The notes: generated from the letters alone by a model not told the origin. Shown: positions 48,339-58,353, counted from the first letter of the stretch. The stretch is DNA of 64,000 nucleotides from Roseovarius dicentrarchi (GCF_003316635.1 NZ_QNQP01000008.1:85253-149252), one strand, 5' to 3'. Program-made: numbers and translations.

Positions 48339-49679
48339 TCAGAAGCGCGTCGGCCGCGAGATATCGTCGGGATCGTTCAGCATGCGCACTTCGCGCTGGG
48401 GGAAGGGAATGGAAATGCCGTTGTCGTGAAACGCATCCCACAGCGCCAGATAGACATTGCCGCGAATGTTGGTCAAACCCTGGGTGGGGTCGCGGATCCA
48501 GAACCGCAGGATATAGTCCACGCTGCTGTCACCAAAGCCGACGATGTGACACACAGGTTCTTTCATGGACAAAACCCGCGGCACCCCGGCGGCGGCGGCT
48601 ATCGCAATCTTGCGGACCAGATGCGGATCGTCGCCATACGCCGTGCCGAAATGGATATCCAGCCGCACGAATTCGTTGGAATGCGACCAGTTGACCACCT
48701 GGCTGGTGATCAGATCCTCGTTCGGGATCAGGTATTCCTTGCCGTCGCGGGTGACGACGCTGACGTAGCGCGCGCCCAGCGCGTTGATCCAGCCAAACGT
48801 CTCGCCCAGGCTGATGACATCGCCGGGCTTGATGGATTTATCCAGCAGGATGATGACGCCCGACACCAGATTCGACACCACTTTTTGCAGGCCGAAACCG
48901 ATGCCGACGCCAATGGCACCCGACAGAAACGCAAGGCCCGTCAGATCGACCCCGACCGTGCGCAGCCCGATGAAAAACGCGGCGCCATACAGCGTGACCT
49001 GAAGCAGCTTGACCGCCAGCACCTGCATGGAGGGCGATATTTCGTCGTTTTGCCGGATCCGGCTGGATGTGGTGGTCGAGAGCAGGCGTGCGGCAAAAAA
49101 CAGCGCCCCCAGAATCACCGCCGCCTGCGCCAGCAACCACAGCGACAGCCGCGTCTCGCCAATATTCACGGCCAGGCTGTCCATCAGGCTTTGGGCTTCG
49201 TCGGTCAGGCCGAGGATGATCAGGGTGGCCCAGATCCAGCCGGCATAGCGCACGACGCCGCGCACGAACCCGTTGGCGATCAGCCGCGTGACAAAGGCGA
49301 TGACCAGCCACGCGGTAGCAAGGCTGACCGCAATGCCGATCAGATAGGACCGGCTGGGCCATGTCACCTCTTGCATGATCCAGAATGTGATCCAGCCCAG
49401 CGCGACAAAGAAAATAAGGCGCAGGCGCCGGTGTACCATCACCGCAAGGCGCATCCGCCATTTTGGCCAGCCCTCGCGCGTGCGCATCCAGTCATGCAGG
49501 CGCGGACCCAAGATGGCCCGCAGAATATGCGCCAGAGCGATCAGCCCGACGATGATCAGCAGCTGATAGATGTTCCAGGTGCGCAGCAGCGCGATCAGAA
49601 CACCCTGGCCTTGCGCCCACAGGCTCAGGGCGATGTCCTGTGCCTGTTCCGCCGGTGTGATCGAAGGGTCTGTTGCCAT
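48339..49679 (-). CDS. Mechanosensitive ion channel (MscS family)
   Basis: A 446-residue channel with about six N-terminal membrane helices, longer than E. coli MscS. The pore helix and following beta domain are GAIGVGIGFGLQKVVSNLVS, VIILLDKSIKPGDVISLG and GTAYGDDPHLVRKIA. Expected to open at high membrane tension during osmotic downshock. I start at the ATG at 49679; the frame extends upstream into the divergent histone-deacetylase-like gene. No partner gene. Confidence 0.92.
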   Translation of the reverse strand: MATDPSITPAEQAQDIALSLWAQGQGVLIALLRTWNIYQLLIIVGLIALAHILRAILGPRLHDWMRTREGWPKWRMRLAVMVHRRLRLIFFVALGWITFWIMQEVTWPSRSYLIGIAVSLATAWLVIAFVTRLIANGFVRGVVRYAGWIWATLIILGLTDEAQSLMDSLAVNIGETRLSLWLLAQAAVILGALFFAARLLSTTTSSRIRQNDEISPSMQVLAVKLLQVTLYGAAFFIGLRTVGVDLTGLAFLSGAIGVGIGFGLQKVVSNLVSGVIILLDKSIKPGDVISLGETFGWINALGARYVSVVTRDGKEYLIPNEDLITSQVVNWSHSNEFVRLDIHFGTAYGDDPHLVRKIAIAAAAGVPRVLSMKEPVCHIVGFGDSSVDYILRFWIRDPTQGLTNIRGNVYLALWDAFHDNGISIPFPQREVRMLNDPDDISRPTRF

Positions 49680-49779
49680 GCAAATCAGATTACACGGCTG
49701 CCCGGCCGCGGCAAGCCTGCACTGGACAGCCGCGGCGATTCGCGTTTGCATCGGGAAATTGCGCAGACGAAAGGCCGAT

Positions 49780-50709
49780 ATGATGACCACCGCCCTGCTG
49801 AGCCACGCCGATTGCCTCGACCACGAGGTGCCGCGCGACCACCCGGAGCGGCCCGGCCGCCTGCGTGCCGTTCTGCGCGCGCTGGAGGGGCGCGACCTGT
49901 TGCGGCTGGATGCGCCGCAGGCCGATGATGCGGCTATTCTGCGAGTGCATCCGCAGGCCTATCTGGACGCGCTGACGACTGCGGCGCCCGGCGAAGGTTT
50001 CGCCGCGATTGACGGGGATACATGGCTGTCGCCCGGCACACTGAACGCCGCCCGGCGGGGGGTGGGCGGGGCGATCCGCGCGGTTGATCTGGTGATGGAC
50101 GGGACGGCGCAGAATGCCTTTGTCGCCACGCGCCCGCCGGGCCACCATGCAGAGCGCAGCACAGCGATGGGGTTTTGCTACTTCGGTTCGGTGGCGGCGG
50201 CAGCGCGACATGCGCAGGATCATCACGGGCTGGCCCGCGTTGCCATTGTCGATTTCGACGTGCATCACGGCAATGGCACGCAGGATCTGGTGCAGGACGT
50301 GCCGGGCATTGCCTTTCTGTCCGTCCACCAGATGCCACTGTTCCCCGGCACCGGCGATCCGTCAGAACGCGGCGCGTTTGGCAACGTGGTGAATGTGCCG
50401 CTGCAAGCAGGCGACGGCAGCGCGGCCTTTCGCGCGGTTATGGAGCGGGCCATCCTGCCCGCGCTGGATGCCTTCGCGCCCGAGCTGTTGCTGATTTCCG
50501 CCGGGTTCGATGCGCACCGGGATGACCCGCTGGCCAGTCTCGATCTGGACGAGGATGATTTTGCATGGGTCACCGAAAAACTCTGCGATCTGGCCGATGC
50601 CCATGCGCAGGGGCGCGTGGTGTCCTGTCTGGAAGGCGGGTACAGCCTGCGCGCGCTGGCCAATAGTGTGGCTGCGCATGTTGATGTGCTGATCGCGCGC
50701 GGCAAATGA
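49780..50709 (+). CDS. Histone-deacetylase-like amidohydrolase
   Basis: A 309-residue zinc hydrolase of the HDAC/acetoin-utilisation superfamily. Marks: DHPERPGRLRAVL, the His pair in RPPGHHAERSTAMGFC, zinc ligands in IVDFDVHHGNGTQDL, and SAGFDAHRDDPLA. Bacterial members deacetylate acetylpolyamines or proteins; the substrate here is unknown. AAGG precedes the ATG at 49780. Divergent from the channel gene and 76 bases before the MFS carrier. Confidence 0.9.
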   Translation: MMTTALLSHADCLDHEVPRDHPERPGRLRAVLRALEGRDLLRLDAPQADDAAILRVHPQAYLDALTTAAPGEGFAAIDGDTWLSPGTLNAARRGVGGAIRAVDLVMDGTAQNAFVATRPPGHHAERSTAMGFCYFGSVAAAARHAQDHHGLARVAIVDFDVHHGNGTQDLVQDVPGIAFLSVHQMPLFPGTGDPSERGAFGNVVNVPLQAGDGSAAFRAVMERAILPALDAFAPELLLISAGFDAHRDDPLASLDLDEDDFAWVTEKLCDLADAHAQGRVVSCLEGGYSLRALANSVAAHVDVLIARGK

Positions 50710-50785
50710 CGGTGTTGCGCGCCGCGCTTGCCTTGGCGCGGCGGGTGTGCAACGCAGACGAATTGCCGCAGCCAAGGATACAGAT

Positions 50786-51961
50786 ATGCGCGCCGGGCTG
50801 ATCCTGCTTTGTCTTGCCTATGTTCTCAGCCAGTTTTATCGCGCCTTCCTTGCCGTGCTGGGGGCGGTTCTGGCGCGCGATATCGGCACCGGTCCCGAGG
50901 ATCTGGCCTTTGCATCCGGCCTTTGGTTTCTGGCCTTCGCGGGCGCGCAGTTGCCGATTGGCTGGGCGCTGGACCGGTTCGGGCCGCGCCGCACATCCGC
51001 GATCATGTTGCTGATCGGCGGGGCAGGCGGGGCGCTGGTTTTTGGCTTTGCCCAAGGGGCGGCGCATGTCAATCTGGCCATGCTGATGATCGGCGCGGGT
51101 TGCGCGCCGGTGCTGGTATCGGCCTATTTCATTCTGGCCCGGCAGGGCAGCCCGGCGCAGTTCGCCACCATGGCAGCGCTGCTTCTGGCGATCGGATCGC
51201 TGGGCAATCTGGGCGCATCCTGGCCCATGGCCTGGGCGGTAGAGGCGATTGGATGGCGCGCATCGATGATTGGCCTCGCCGCAATCACCGCGCTGGCGGC
51301 CATGGTCCTGCTGATCTTTGTGCGCGACCCCGAAGCGGCGCCGGGCGGGCGGCGCGGATCGGTGATGGATCTGCTGAAAATGCGCGCGCTTTGGCCGATT
51401 TTTCCCATGATGTTCGTCTGCTACGCGCCTGTTGCGGCCATTCGCGGTCTGTGGATCGGGCCATATCTAAGCGATGTTTTCGGCCTTGGGACGGCGCAGC
51501 TGGGTCAGGCATCGCTGGTTATGGGCATTGCGATGATTGGCGGCACGCTGATCTACGGCCCGCTGGACCGGATATTCGGCACGCATAAATGGGTCATTTT
51601 CAGCGGCAACATGGCCTGCGCCGCCGCCAGTCTGGCGCTGGCGATGGTGGTGGGGCACAGTGTCGGCCTTGGCATTGCGCTCTGCGCCGCGATTGGCCTG
51701 TTCGGGTCCACCTTCCCGGTGATGATTGCCCATGCGCGCGGGTTCTTTCCGGCGCATCTGGCGGGGCGGGGCGTGACGTTGATGAACCTCTTTGGCATTG
51801 GCGGCGTCGGGCTGATGCAGCTTGGCTCGGGCGTGATACATGCGCGGGTGGCCGCCAGTTCCGGCGATGTTGCGTCCTATGCCGCGCTTTTTGCGTTCTT
51901 TGGCATCGCCGCGCTGGCCGGATCGCTGGTCTATTTGTTCAGCCGCGATGCGCCGCGGTGA
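50786..51961 (+). CDS. MFS transporter
   Basis: A 391-residue permease with about 12 hydrophobic helices. The loop 2-3 motif A is ALDRFGPRRTSAIML, typical of the major facilitator superfamily; the second half repeats GPLDRIFGTHKWV. Substrate cannot be told. I start at the ATG at 50786 after AAGGATA. Unlinked by overlap to its neighbours; asd follows after about 75 bases. Confidence 0.85.
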   Translation: MRAGLILLCLAYVLSQFYRAFLAVLGAVLARDIGTGPEDLAFASGLWFLAFAGAQLPIGWALDRFGPRRTSAIMLLIGGAGGALVFGFAQGAAHVNLAMLMIGAGCAPVLVSAYFILARQGSPAQFATMAALLLAIGSLGNLGASWPMAWAVEAIGWRASMIGLAAITALAAMVLLIFVRDPEAAPGGRRGSVMDLLKMRALWPIFPMMFVCYAPVAAIRGLWIGPYLSDVFGLGTAQLGQASLVMGIAMIGGTLIYGPLDRIFGTHKWVIFSGNMACAAASLALAMVVGHSVGLGIALCAAIGLFGSTFPVMIAHARGFFPAHLAGRGVTLMNLFGIGGVGLMQLGSGVIHARVAASSGDVASYAALFAFFGIAALAGSLVYLFSRDAPR

Positions 51962-52035
51962 CGGCCCCCTTTCCACCGGGCGCCCAAGGCGCTAAGACGC
52001 GCGCAGTCACACCGTATTTATCAGGAGTAGAGTGA

Positions 52036-53058
52036 ATGGGCTACAGGGTCGCCGTCGTCGGTGCCACGGGCAACGTGGGCCGCGAAATGCTGAACATTCT
52101 GGCCGAGCGCCAGTTTCCCGCCGATGAGGTTGTCGCACTGGCCAGCCGCCGGTCGCTGGGCAGCGAAGTCAGCTATGGCGACAAGACGCTGACGACCAAG
52201 GATCTGGACGCCTTCGATTTCACCGGCTGGGACATTGCCCTGTTCGCCATCGGCTCGGACGCGACCAAGATCTATGCCCCCAAGGCCGCCAAGGCCGGCT
52301 GCATCGTGATCGATAACTCCTCGCTCTATCGCTATGACGCGGACGTGCCGCTGGTCGTGCCGGAGGTGAATCCCGAAGCGGTCGAGATGGTGCATAAAAA
52401 CAATATCATCGCCAATCCCAACTGCTCGACCGCGCAGATGGTTGTTGCACTCAAGCCCCTGCATGACCGCGCCCGCATCAAGCGCGTCGTCGTCAGCACC
52501 TACCAGTCTGTCAGTGGCGCCGGCAAGGAAGGCATCGACGAGCTGTGGGATCAGACCAAGAGCATCTACAACCCCACCGATGACAAGCCGGCCAAGAAGT
52601 TCACCAAGCAGATCGCCTTCAACGTGATCCCGCATATCGACGTGTTCATGGACAGCGGCGACACCAAGGAAGAATGGAAGATGGTCGCCGAGACCAAGAA
52701 GATCATGGACCCGTCGATCAAGGTCACGGCCACCTGTGTGCGCGTGCCCGTATTCGTCGGCCATTCCGAGGCGATCAACATCGAGTTCGAGGAATTCCTC
52801 GACGAGGACGAGGCCCGCGATATCCTGCGCGAGGCGCCCGGCCTGATGGTGATCGACAAGCGTCAGGATGGCGGCTACGTCACGCCCATCGAATGCGTCG
52901 GCGATTTTGCCACCTTCATCAGCCGCATCCGTCAGGACACGACGGTCGAGAACGGCATCAACCTGTGGTGCGTGTCGGACAACCTGCGCAAGGGCGCGGC
53001 ACTGAATGCCGTGCAGATTGCCGAAACGCTGGGCCAGCGCGTGCTGAAAAAGGGCTGA
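52036..53058 (+). CDS. asd: Aspartate-semialdehyde dehydrogenase
   Basis: A 340-residue NADP-dependent enzyme making aspartate semialdehyde for lysine, threonine and diaminopimelate. YRVAVVGATGNVGREML binds NADP; the acylated cysteine is Cys130 in IANPNCSTAQMV, with YQSVSGAGKEGIDEL and the acid-base histidine in CVRVPVFVGHSEAIN. Preceded by AGGAG. A 13-base-pair hairpin lies after its stop. Confidence 0.96.
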   Translation: MGYRVAVVGATGNVGREMLNILAERQFPADEVVALASRRSLGSEVSYGDKTLTTKDLDAFDFTGWDIALFAIGSDATKIYAPKAAKAGCIVIDNSSLYRYDADVPLVVPEVNPEAVEMVHKNNIIANPNCSTAQMVVALKPLHDRARIKRVVVSTYQSVSGAGKEGIDELWDQTKSIYNPTDDKPAKKFTKQIAFNVIPHIDVFMDSGDTKEEWKMVAETKKIMDPSIKVTATCVRVPVFVGHSEAINIEFEEFLDEDEARDILREAPGLMVIDKRQDGGYVTPIECVGDFATFISRIRQDTTVENGINLWCVSDNLRKGAALNAVQIAETLGQRVLKKG

Positions 53059-53078
53059 TTTCGCCCGCCAGCCCATTA

Positions 53079-53108
53079 CCTTCCGGCGCAGATCGCTGCG
53101 CCGGAAGG
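53079..53108 (+). terminator. Long hairpin after asd
   Basis: CCTTCCGGCGCAG (53079-53091), loop ATCG, CTGCGCCGGAAGG (53096-53108): a perfect 13-base stem 20 bases after the stop. Not followed by a T-run, so termination or 3' end protection are both possible. Confidence 0.6.
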
Positions 53109-53302
53109 CATTCTGCACTGCGCGCAGTACGTTGCCCGCGACTGTGTTTATCGCCCATGTTCTCCTCCTCCGCCCAATTTGCCTGACGTCATCAAAACGC
53201 AAAACTGTAAATTAAGCGTGACTTCGCGCATCCCTCAGCCAATTCCCTTGCAATTTTTGCTGCTGCGTCAAAAGCTGCCGGTGCCCAAGCCGGAGACCCC
53301 AG

Positions 53303-54925
53303 ATGCGCCCCCTTACCCTGCTGTTCGCCCTTGCCCTGCCCACTTCTGTCTGGGCGGAGGATATTCCGCTGAGCAGTGCAGTGTCGCAAGTCACACTTTA
53401 TCCGCAGGGGGCGACCGTCCACCGGTCCGTGCCATTCAGCGCGCCCGCAGGCCAGCATGATCTGATCCTTCTGGACCTGCCGCAAGACACCGATCTGCAA
53501 TCGGTCCGGGTCCGCGTCACCGGGGCGCAGATGGGCGGCGTGACGACGCGCCGCGATTTCGTCCCGCCGCGCGGCGACCGTCAATCCGCCGACATCGCCG
53601 CCGCCGAAGCCGAGGTCGAGCGCCGCGAGGATGCCTTGCGCGATGCGCAGGCCGATATCGCCCGCACGCAGCTGGTGGTAGATGCGGCAGAGGCGCAGGT
53701 TACATTCCTGTCGCAGCTGGGACAAGGCGACGGGATCGCGGCACAGGATGTTGCCAGCCTGCGCGACCTGGCCCAGATGATCGGCGCGCAGACGCTGGCG
53801 GCGCGGCAATCGGCCCATGACGCGCGCCGCGAGGCTGAGCAGGCGCAGCGCGGCCTGAAAGACCTGACCGAAGCGCTGGAAGAGGCGCGCCGCGCCCTCG
53901 CCGCGCTGGTGCCCGAACGCGAGGATCGCGCGATGCTGGCGGTGTCGGTCATGGCTGATGCCCAGGCCGAGGGCACATTGAATGTCACATACCAAACACA
54001 TGATGCCGGCTGGGCGCCGGTCTATGATATGAGCTTGACGCGCGAGACCGGCGCGCTCCGCATCGCGCGCGGCGCGTATGTACATCAAAATACAGGCGAA
54101 AACTGGAGCGATGTTGCCCTGACATTGTCAACCGTGCGCCCAAGCGGTCAGACGACGCCCAGCGCAATATACCCCCAGTTGCGCCGTATCGGCGATCCGA
54201 TCCAGCCGATGCAGAAGTCAGCTGACCGGGCCGCATCAGGCAGCGAATCGGCCAGCCTCATGATGGCCGAACCTGCCCCTTCGGTGGTCATGGCCGAAGC
54301 CGATTTTGACGGCCTCGCGGTTACCTATACCTACGCGCCGCCTGCCTCGATCGCGTCCGGCGCCGATGCGCTGCGTATCGCGCTGGGCACATTGGACACG
54401 CAAGCGAAAATCGAGGCGCGCGCGGTCCCACTCTACGACCAGACGGCATATCTGACGGCAATAATAACCAATGACATGAACGAGCTGATCCTGCCGGGCC
54501 AGACAAACCTCTATCTGGGCGATACCTTTGTCGGTCAGGTTCAGGGCGATCTGATCGCAGCCGGCGCCGAAGCGGACCTGTCCTTTGGCGCCATTGACGG
54601 GCTGCGCCTGACCCGCATGGTGCAGGACCGCGAAGAGGGCGGCAGCGGCCTGATACGCAAGTCCAGTGATCTGACTGAAACCGTCACGATCAAAGTCGAG
54701 AACCTCACCGGCGAGTCATGGCCTGTGCGCCTGCTCGACCGCGTCCCTTATTCCGAGCAGGAAGACCTTCAAATAAACTGGCAGTCCGACCCCCGCCCGA
54801 CCGAAACCGATGTCGAGGGTCAGCGCGGCATTCTGGCGTGGGACTTCGACTTGCCGCCGCGTGAGAGCCACACGATCACGCTGGAGCATGACATGCAATG
54901 GCCCGAAGGAAAGGTGCTGAACTGA
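53303..54925 (+). CDS. DUF4139 secreted protein (mucoidy inhibitor A-like)
   Basis: A 540-residue exported protein. Signal RPLTLLFALALPTSVWAED. The N-terminal DUF4140 region (SAVSQVTLYPQGATVHRSVP) is followed by a coiled coil at about 95-210, then the DUF4139 domain with the diagnostic LNVTYQTHDAGWAPVYDMSL and GENWSDVALTLSTVRPSGQT. The family includes fungal mucoidy inhibitor A; bacterial function unknown. The last strands (WDFDLPPRESHTITLEHDM) are complete. A 240-base gap with no recognised gene precedes it. Confidence 0.88.
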   Translation: MRPLTLLFALALPTSVWAEDIPLSSAVSQVTLYPQGATVHRSVPFSAPAGQHDLILLDLPQDTDLQSVRVRVTGAQMGGVTTRRDFVPPRGDRQSADIAAAEAEVERREDALRDAQADIARTQLVVDAAEAQVTFLSQLGQGDGIAAQDVASLRDLAQMIGAQTLAARQSAHDARREAEQAQRGLKDLTEALEEARRALAALVPEREDRAMLAVSVMADAQAEGTLNVTYQTHDAGWAPVYDMSLTRETGALRIARGAYVHQNTGENWSDVALTLSTVRPSGQTTPSAIYPQLRRIGDPIQPMQKSADRAASGSESASLMMAEPAPSVVMAEADFDGLAVTYTYAPPASIASGADALRIALGTLDTQAKIEARAVPLYDQTAYLTAIITNDMNELILPGQTNLYLGDTFVGQVQGDLIAAGAEADLSFGAIDGLRLTRMVQDREEGGSGLIRKSSDLTETVTIKVENLTGESWPVRLLDRVPYSEQEDLQINWQSDPRPTETDVEGQRGILAWDFDLPPRESHTITLEHDMQWPEGKVLN

Positions 54926-54970
54926 GCAAGGCGCGCCTTGCCCGAGCCCTTGCGCGCCCGCGTGTTTTTT
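54926..54970 (+). terminator. Likely terminator after the DUF4139 gene
   Basis: A 16-base perfect palindrome (GCAAGGCGCGCCTTGC, 54926-54941) directly after the stop codon, followed some 20 bases later by TTTTTT. Spacing is not classical. Confidence 0.4.
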
Positions 54971-54986
54971 CTTGGTGAAAATACCC
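54961..54986 (-). repeat. Intergenic repeat, degenerate copy F
   Basis: Read on the minus strand: GGGTATTTTCACCAAGAAAA, the same GGGTATTT-N-CAAGAAAA pattern as other copies. Between the convergent DUF4139 and recR genes. Confidence 0.5.
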
Positions 54987-55028
54987 AAATTCCAGCCTTG
55001 AATTCGGGTGGAGTCATTTGAATTTGGC

Positions 55029-55622
55029 TCAAAGCGCGCGCCGTGCGCTCAGCGCGGCGCTGATCGTGCCATCGTCCAGATAATCCAGATCGCCACCAAT
55101 AGGCACGCCCTGGGCCAGCGTTGTCAGGCGCACGCGGTCCTCGATCTGGTCGGCGATGTAATGTGCGGTGGTTTGCCCGTCGATGGTGGCGCCGAGGGCG
55201 AGGATGACTTCGGTAATCTGCTCGGACTCGATTCTGCGGATCAGCTGGGGAATGCGTAATTGTTCAGGGCCAACCTGATCCAGCGCGCTGAGCGTGCCGC
55301 CCAGCACGTGATAGCGGCCCTGAAATGCGCCGCCGCGTTCCATGGCCCACAGATCCGCGACGTCCTCCACGATGCAGAGCAGCCCGTTTGCGCGCTTGGG
55401 CGCGCGGCAGATGTCGCAGATTTCGGACGTGCCGATGTTGCCGCAGATCGCACATTCGCGTGCGGTAGCGGCGACGGTCTGCATCATGTCTGCCAGCGGC
55501 ATCAGCTTGAGTTCACGTTTTGCGATCAGATGCAGCACGGCCCGCCGCGCCGAGCGTGGGCCGAGGCCGGGCAGTTTGGCCATCATCTGAATCAGCGTGT
55601 CAATGTCGCGGTTCGAGCTCAA
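55029..55622 (-). CDS. recR: Recombination protein RecR
   Basis: A 197-residue protein of the RecFOR gap-repair pathway. Helix-hairpin-helix [20 protein letters not shown]; four-cysteine zinc motif [19 protein letters not shown]; Toprim domain [20 protein letters not shown] and [17 protein letters not shown]. Complete. Downstream of ybaB, its usual partner. Confidence 0.96.
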   Translation of the reverse strand: MSSNRDIDTLIQMMAKLPGLGPRSARRAVLHLIAKRELKLMPLADMMQTVAATARECAICGNIGTSEICDICRAPKRANGLLCIVEDVADLWAMERGGAFQGRYHVLGGTLSALDQVGPEQLRIPQLIRRIESEQITEVILALGATIDGQTTAHYIADQIEDRVRLTTLAQGVPIGGDLDYLDDGTISAALSARRAL

Positions 55623-55650
55623 GCGGGATGTCCTGATTGCGGCGTCGGGA

Positions 55651-55684
55651 CGCCTTCGGCGAGAGTATTTTTGCCAAGATGAAG
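55651..55684 (+). repeat. Intergenic repeat, degenerate copy E
   Basis: CGCCTTCGGCGAGAGTATTT followed by TTGCCAAGATGAAG: the GC-rich palindromic head, GAGTATTT and AAGATGAAG of the family. Between ybaB and recR, on the strand opposite to both. Confidence 0.65.
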
Positions 55685-55698
55685 CGGCGGGGCCGCGC

Positions 55699-56043
55699 CT
55701 AGAAGGGCAGTTTCATATCCTTTGGCAGGCCCATGCCTTCGGTCAGCTTGGCCATTTCCTCCTGCGCGCGGTCGCTGGCCTTGCCTTGGGCATCCTTGAT
55801 CGCGGCGAGAATGAGATCTTCGACGACTTCCTTGTCGTCGCCGGAAAATATGCTGGGATCGATATCGAGGCTTTTCAGCTCGCCCTTGCAGGAGGCCACG
55901 GCCTTGACGAGGCCGGCGCCGGATTCGCCGGTGACGGTGAGGCTGTGCATTTCTTCTTGCAGGGCTGCCATCTTGGTTTGCATTTCCTGCGCGGCTTTCA
56001 TCATCTTGGCCATGTCGCCCATCTGGCCCAGTCCCTTGAACAT
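55699..56043 (-). CDS. YbaB/EbfC nucleoid-associated protein
   Basis: A 114-residue dimeric DNA-binding protein. [20 protein letters not shown] starts the N-terminal helix, [20 protein letters not shown] gives the beta sheet and the last helix ends [11 protein letters not shown]. The start at 56043 follows GGAG. Part of the dnaX-(membrane protein)-ybaB-recR cluster, a conserved arrangement. Confidence 0.93.
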   Translation of the reverse strand: MFKGLGQMGDMAKMMKAAQEMQTKMAALQEEMHSLTVTGESGAGLVKAVASCKGELKSLDIDPSIFSGDDKEVVEDLILAAIKDAQGKASDRAQEEMAKLTEGMGLPKDMKLPF

Positions 56044-56139
56044 CTTCAGTCTCCGATTGGTGAAATGGTTCATCTCTAGATACGTGCGCCGGGGCGGGGG
56101 AACAAGGGGCGCAGGGTATCGTGACCTCAGCTGCCCGGT

Positions 56140-56520
56140 TCAGATCTTGCGGGTTGTGTAGAGGATCATCGCCGCACACAGCGCCGCGACGGCCACGATG
56201 AAAAGCGCGGGCGAGCCTGTGCAGCCCTCGATCCGGGACGCGTCGCGCAGGCCGGTGGGGTCTGTGCTGACGACGATCATGGTCAGGGTGGACCACATCA
56301 GGCAGACCACCAGCGCGCCAACCGCGCTGCGCAGGAGGGTGGCTGTGACCGAGGCGGCGAGTAGGAACAGCGCCGCGGGGGTAGAGAAGAGTGCCAGCGC
56401 CTCGCCCCAGGCAGTTATGGGGGTGCCGTCCCAACCGGGGCGCACGGTTTCGCAGGCGCCGGCCCATGCGGCGCCGGGCAGAAACGCGGCGGCAATCAAT
56501 CCTCTTCGAAGGGGTCCCAT
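56140..56520 (-). CDS. Small membrane protein between dnaX and ybaB
   Basis: A 126-residue protein with a signal-like start (GPLRRGLIAAAFLPGAAWAG), then hydrophobic stretches at about 45-60, 66-86 and 105-122. CETVRP and RIEGCTGSP contain two cysteines that could pair outside the membrane. I recognise no family. Its start lies 25 bases inside the dnaX end, so it is coupled to dnaX. Its insertion in the usually tight dnaX-ybaB pair is the only context clue. Confidence 0.6.
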   Translation of the reverse strand: MGPLRRGLIAAAFLPGAAWAGACETVRPGWDGTPITAWGEALALFSTPAALFLLAASVTATLLRSAVGALVVCLMWSTLTMIVVSTDPTGLRDASRIEGCTGSPALFIVAVAALCAAMILYTTRKI

Positions 56521-58274
56521 TCATCCTCGACTTCGGGCAGGGCGTCGGCCTGCGCATCGTTTGCGATCTGGCGGGCGGTGCGGATTTCCAAGATTTCGGC
56601 GCCGGGAAACGCATCCATCACCGCCTGCACCAGCGGGTGCTGGCGGGCCTCGTTCTTCAGCGCGATATCTTCGGCATCGCGCAGGCCTGCGATGGTTGGC
56701 GCGCCGCCCTCATTGACCAGTGTGACGGCCCAGCGGTTGCCGGTCCAGCGCTGGAGCGCCGCACCAAGGCGCTGTGCCAGATCGCGGGGGGCATCATCGG
56801 TGGGCACGAATTCGATCCGGCCGGGGCGGTAGGCGGCCAGTTGCACGCAGGTTTCCACCTCGACCAGCAGTTTGACGTCGCGGTTGGCGCGGATCATCTC
56901 GACCACGTGGTGAAAGGTGGGATAATGGGCCAGCGCGGCCTCGGTATCGGTATCGGTGGCAACGGCGAGGGTCTGGCCTGCGCCATTTCCTGACGCGCGC
57001 GGTTGCGCGCCCTGGCGGGCGGCGGGGGCATAGGTATTTGACGTGGCGGATGTTCCGCCGCCGGAGGGCAGAGGCGCGGCGCCACCGGGGGGCGGCGCGC
57101 TGGGCATCGGTGTGTTTTGCAACTTGCGCAGCAGATCCTCGGGGCTGGGCAGATCGGCCACATGGGTCAGGCGGATCACGGCCATTTCGGCGGCCATCAT
57201 GGCATTGGGCGCGCCTGCCACTTCCTCCAGCGCCTTGAGCAGCATTTGCCACATGCGGGTCAGCACGCGCATCGGCAGCGCCTCGGCCATTTGCAGGCCG
57301 CGGGCGCGTTCGTCCGGGCCGATGGTCGGGTCGTCCGCCGCCTCGGGGGTGATTTTCACCACCGAGGTCCAGTGGGTGATTTCGGCCAGATCGCGCAGCA
57401 CGGCCAGCGGGTCGGCGCCGTCGGAATATTGCGCGCCCAGTTCGGTCAGCGCGCCGGCCGCGTCACCCTTGAGGATCATGTCGAACAGGTCCAGCACGCG
57501 GCCCCGGTCTGCCAGCCCCAGCATGGCGCGCACCTGATCGGCGCCCGTCTCCCCCGCGCCGTGGCTGATGGCCTGATCCAGCAGCGAGGTGGCATCGCGC
57601 GCGGACCCTTCGGAGGCGCGCACGATCAGCGCCAGCGCGTCATCGGTGATTTGCGCATCTTCGGCCTCGGCAATATGGCGGACGAGCTTCAGCATCACCT
57701 CGGGTTCGATCCGGCGCAGATCGAACCGCTGGCAGCGGGACAGCACCGTCACCGGCACCTTGCGGATTTCGGTGGTGGCGAAGATGAATTTCACATGCGC
57801 CGGCGGCTCTTCCAGCGTTTTCAGCAGCGCGTTGAAGGCCGAGGTGCTGAGCATGTGCACCTCGTCGATGATGTAGATCTTGTAGCGGGCCGAGGCGGCG
57901 CGGTACGCGACCGAATCGATGATCTCGCGGATGTCGCCGACGCCTGTGCGGCTGGCCGCGTCCATTTCCAGCACATCGACATGGCGCCCTTCCATGATGG
58001 CGCTGCAATGCTCGCATACGCCGCACGGTTCGGTCGTGGGGCCGCCATTCCCATCGGGGCCGATGCAGTTCATCCCCTTGGCGATGATGCGCGCGGTCGA
58101 GGTTTTGCCGGTGCCACGAATCCCCGTCAGAATAAACGCCTGCGCGATGCGGTCAGCCTTGAACGCGTTGCGCAGGGTGCGCACCATGGCATCCTGCCCG
58201 ACCAGATCGGCAAAGGTTTCGGGCCGGTATTTGCGGGCCAGAACGCGGTAGCCGGAGGGGGACGTGTCGGTCAT
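56496..58274 (-). CDS. dnaX: DNA polymerase III subunits gamma/tau
   Basis: The 592-residue clamp-loader ATPase. Walker A is LTGIRGTGKTSTARIIAKGM; the zinc module is CGVCEHCSAI; Walker B and sensor regions are IYIIDEVHMLSTSAFNALLK and EPPAHVKFIFATTEIRKVP. The C-terminal tau part (about 375-592) binds the polymerase and ends in an acidic tail (EVEDEWDPFEED). Start MTDTSPSGYRVLARKYRPE at 58274; the ribosome site is weak, and the frame is open further up. Confidence 0.96.
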   Translation of the reverse strand: MTDTSPSGYRVLARKYRPETFADLVGQDAMVRTLRNAFKADRIAQAFILTGIRGTGKTSTARIIAKGMNCIGPDGNGGPTTEPCGVCEHCSAIMEGRHVDVLEMDAASRTGVGDIREIIDSVAYRAASARYKIYIIDEVHMLSTSAFNALLKTLEEPPAHVKFIFATTEIRKVPVTVLSRCQRFDLRRIEPEVMLKLVRHIAEAEDAQITDDALALIVRASEGSARDATSLLDQAISHGAGETGADQVRAMLGLADRGRVLDLFDMILKGDAAGALTELGAQYSDGADPLAVLRDLAEITHWTSVVKITPEAADDPTIGPDERARGLQMAEALPMRVLTRMWQMLLKALEEVAGAPNAMMAAEMAVIRLTHVADLPSPEDLLRKLQNTPMPSAPPPGGAAPLPSGGGTSATSNTYAPAARQGAQPRASGNGAGQTLAVATDTDTEAALAHYPTFHHVVEMIRANRDVKLLVEVETCVQLAAYRPGRIEFVPTDDAPRDLAQRLGAALQRWTGNRWAVTLVNEGGAPTIAGLRDAEDIALKNEARQHPLVQAVMDAFPGAEILEIRTARQIANDAQADALPEVEDEWDPFEED

Positions 58275-58353
58275 TTGGGGCGCCTGCGTGACAAGGGGGT
58301 ATCTGGCCGCCAAACTAGGCACGCCGTGCGCCCGCGTAAACCGCCAAGCGCGC

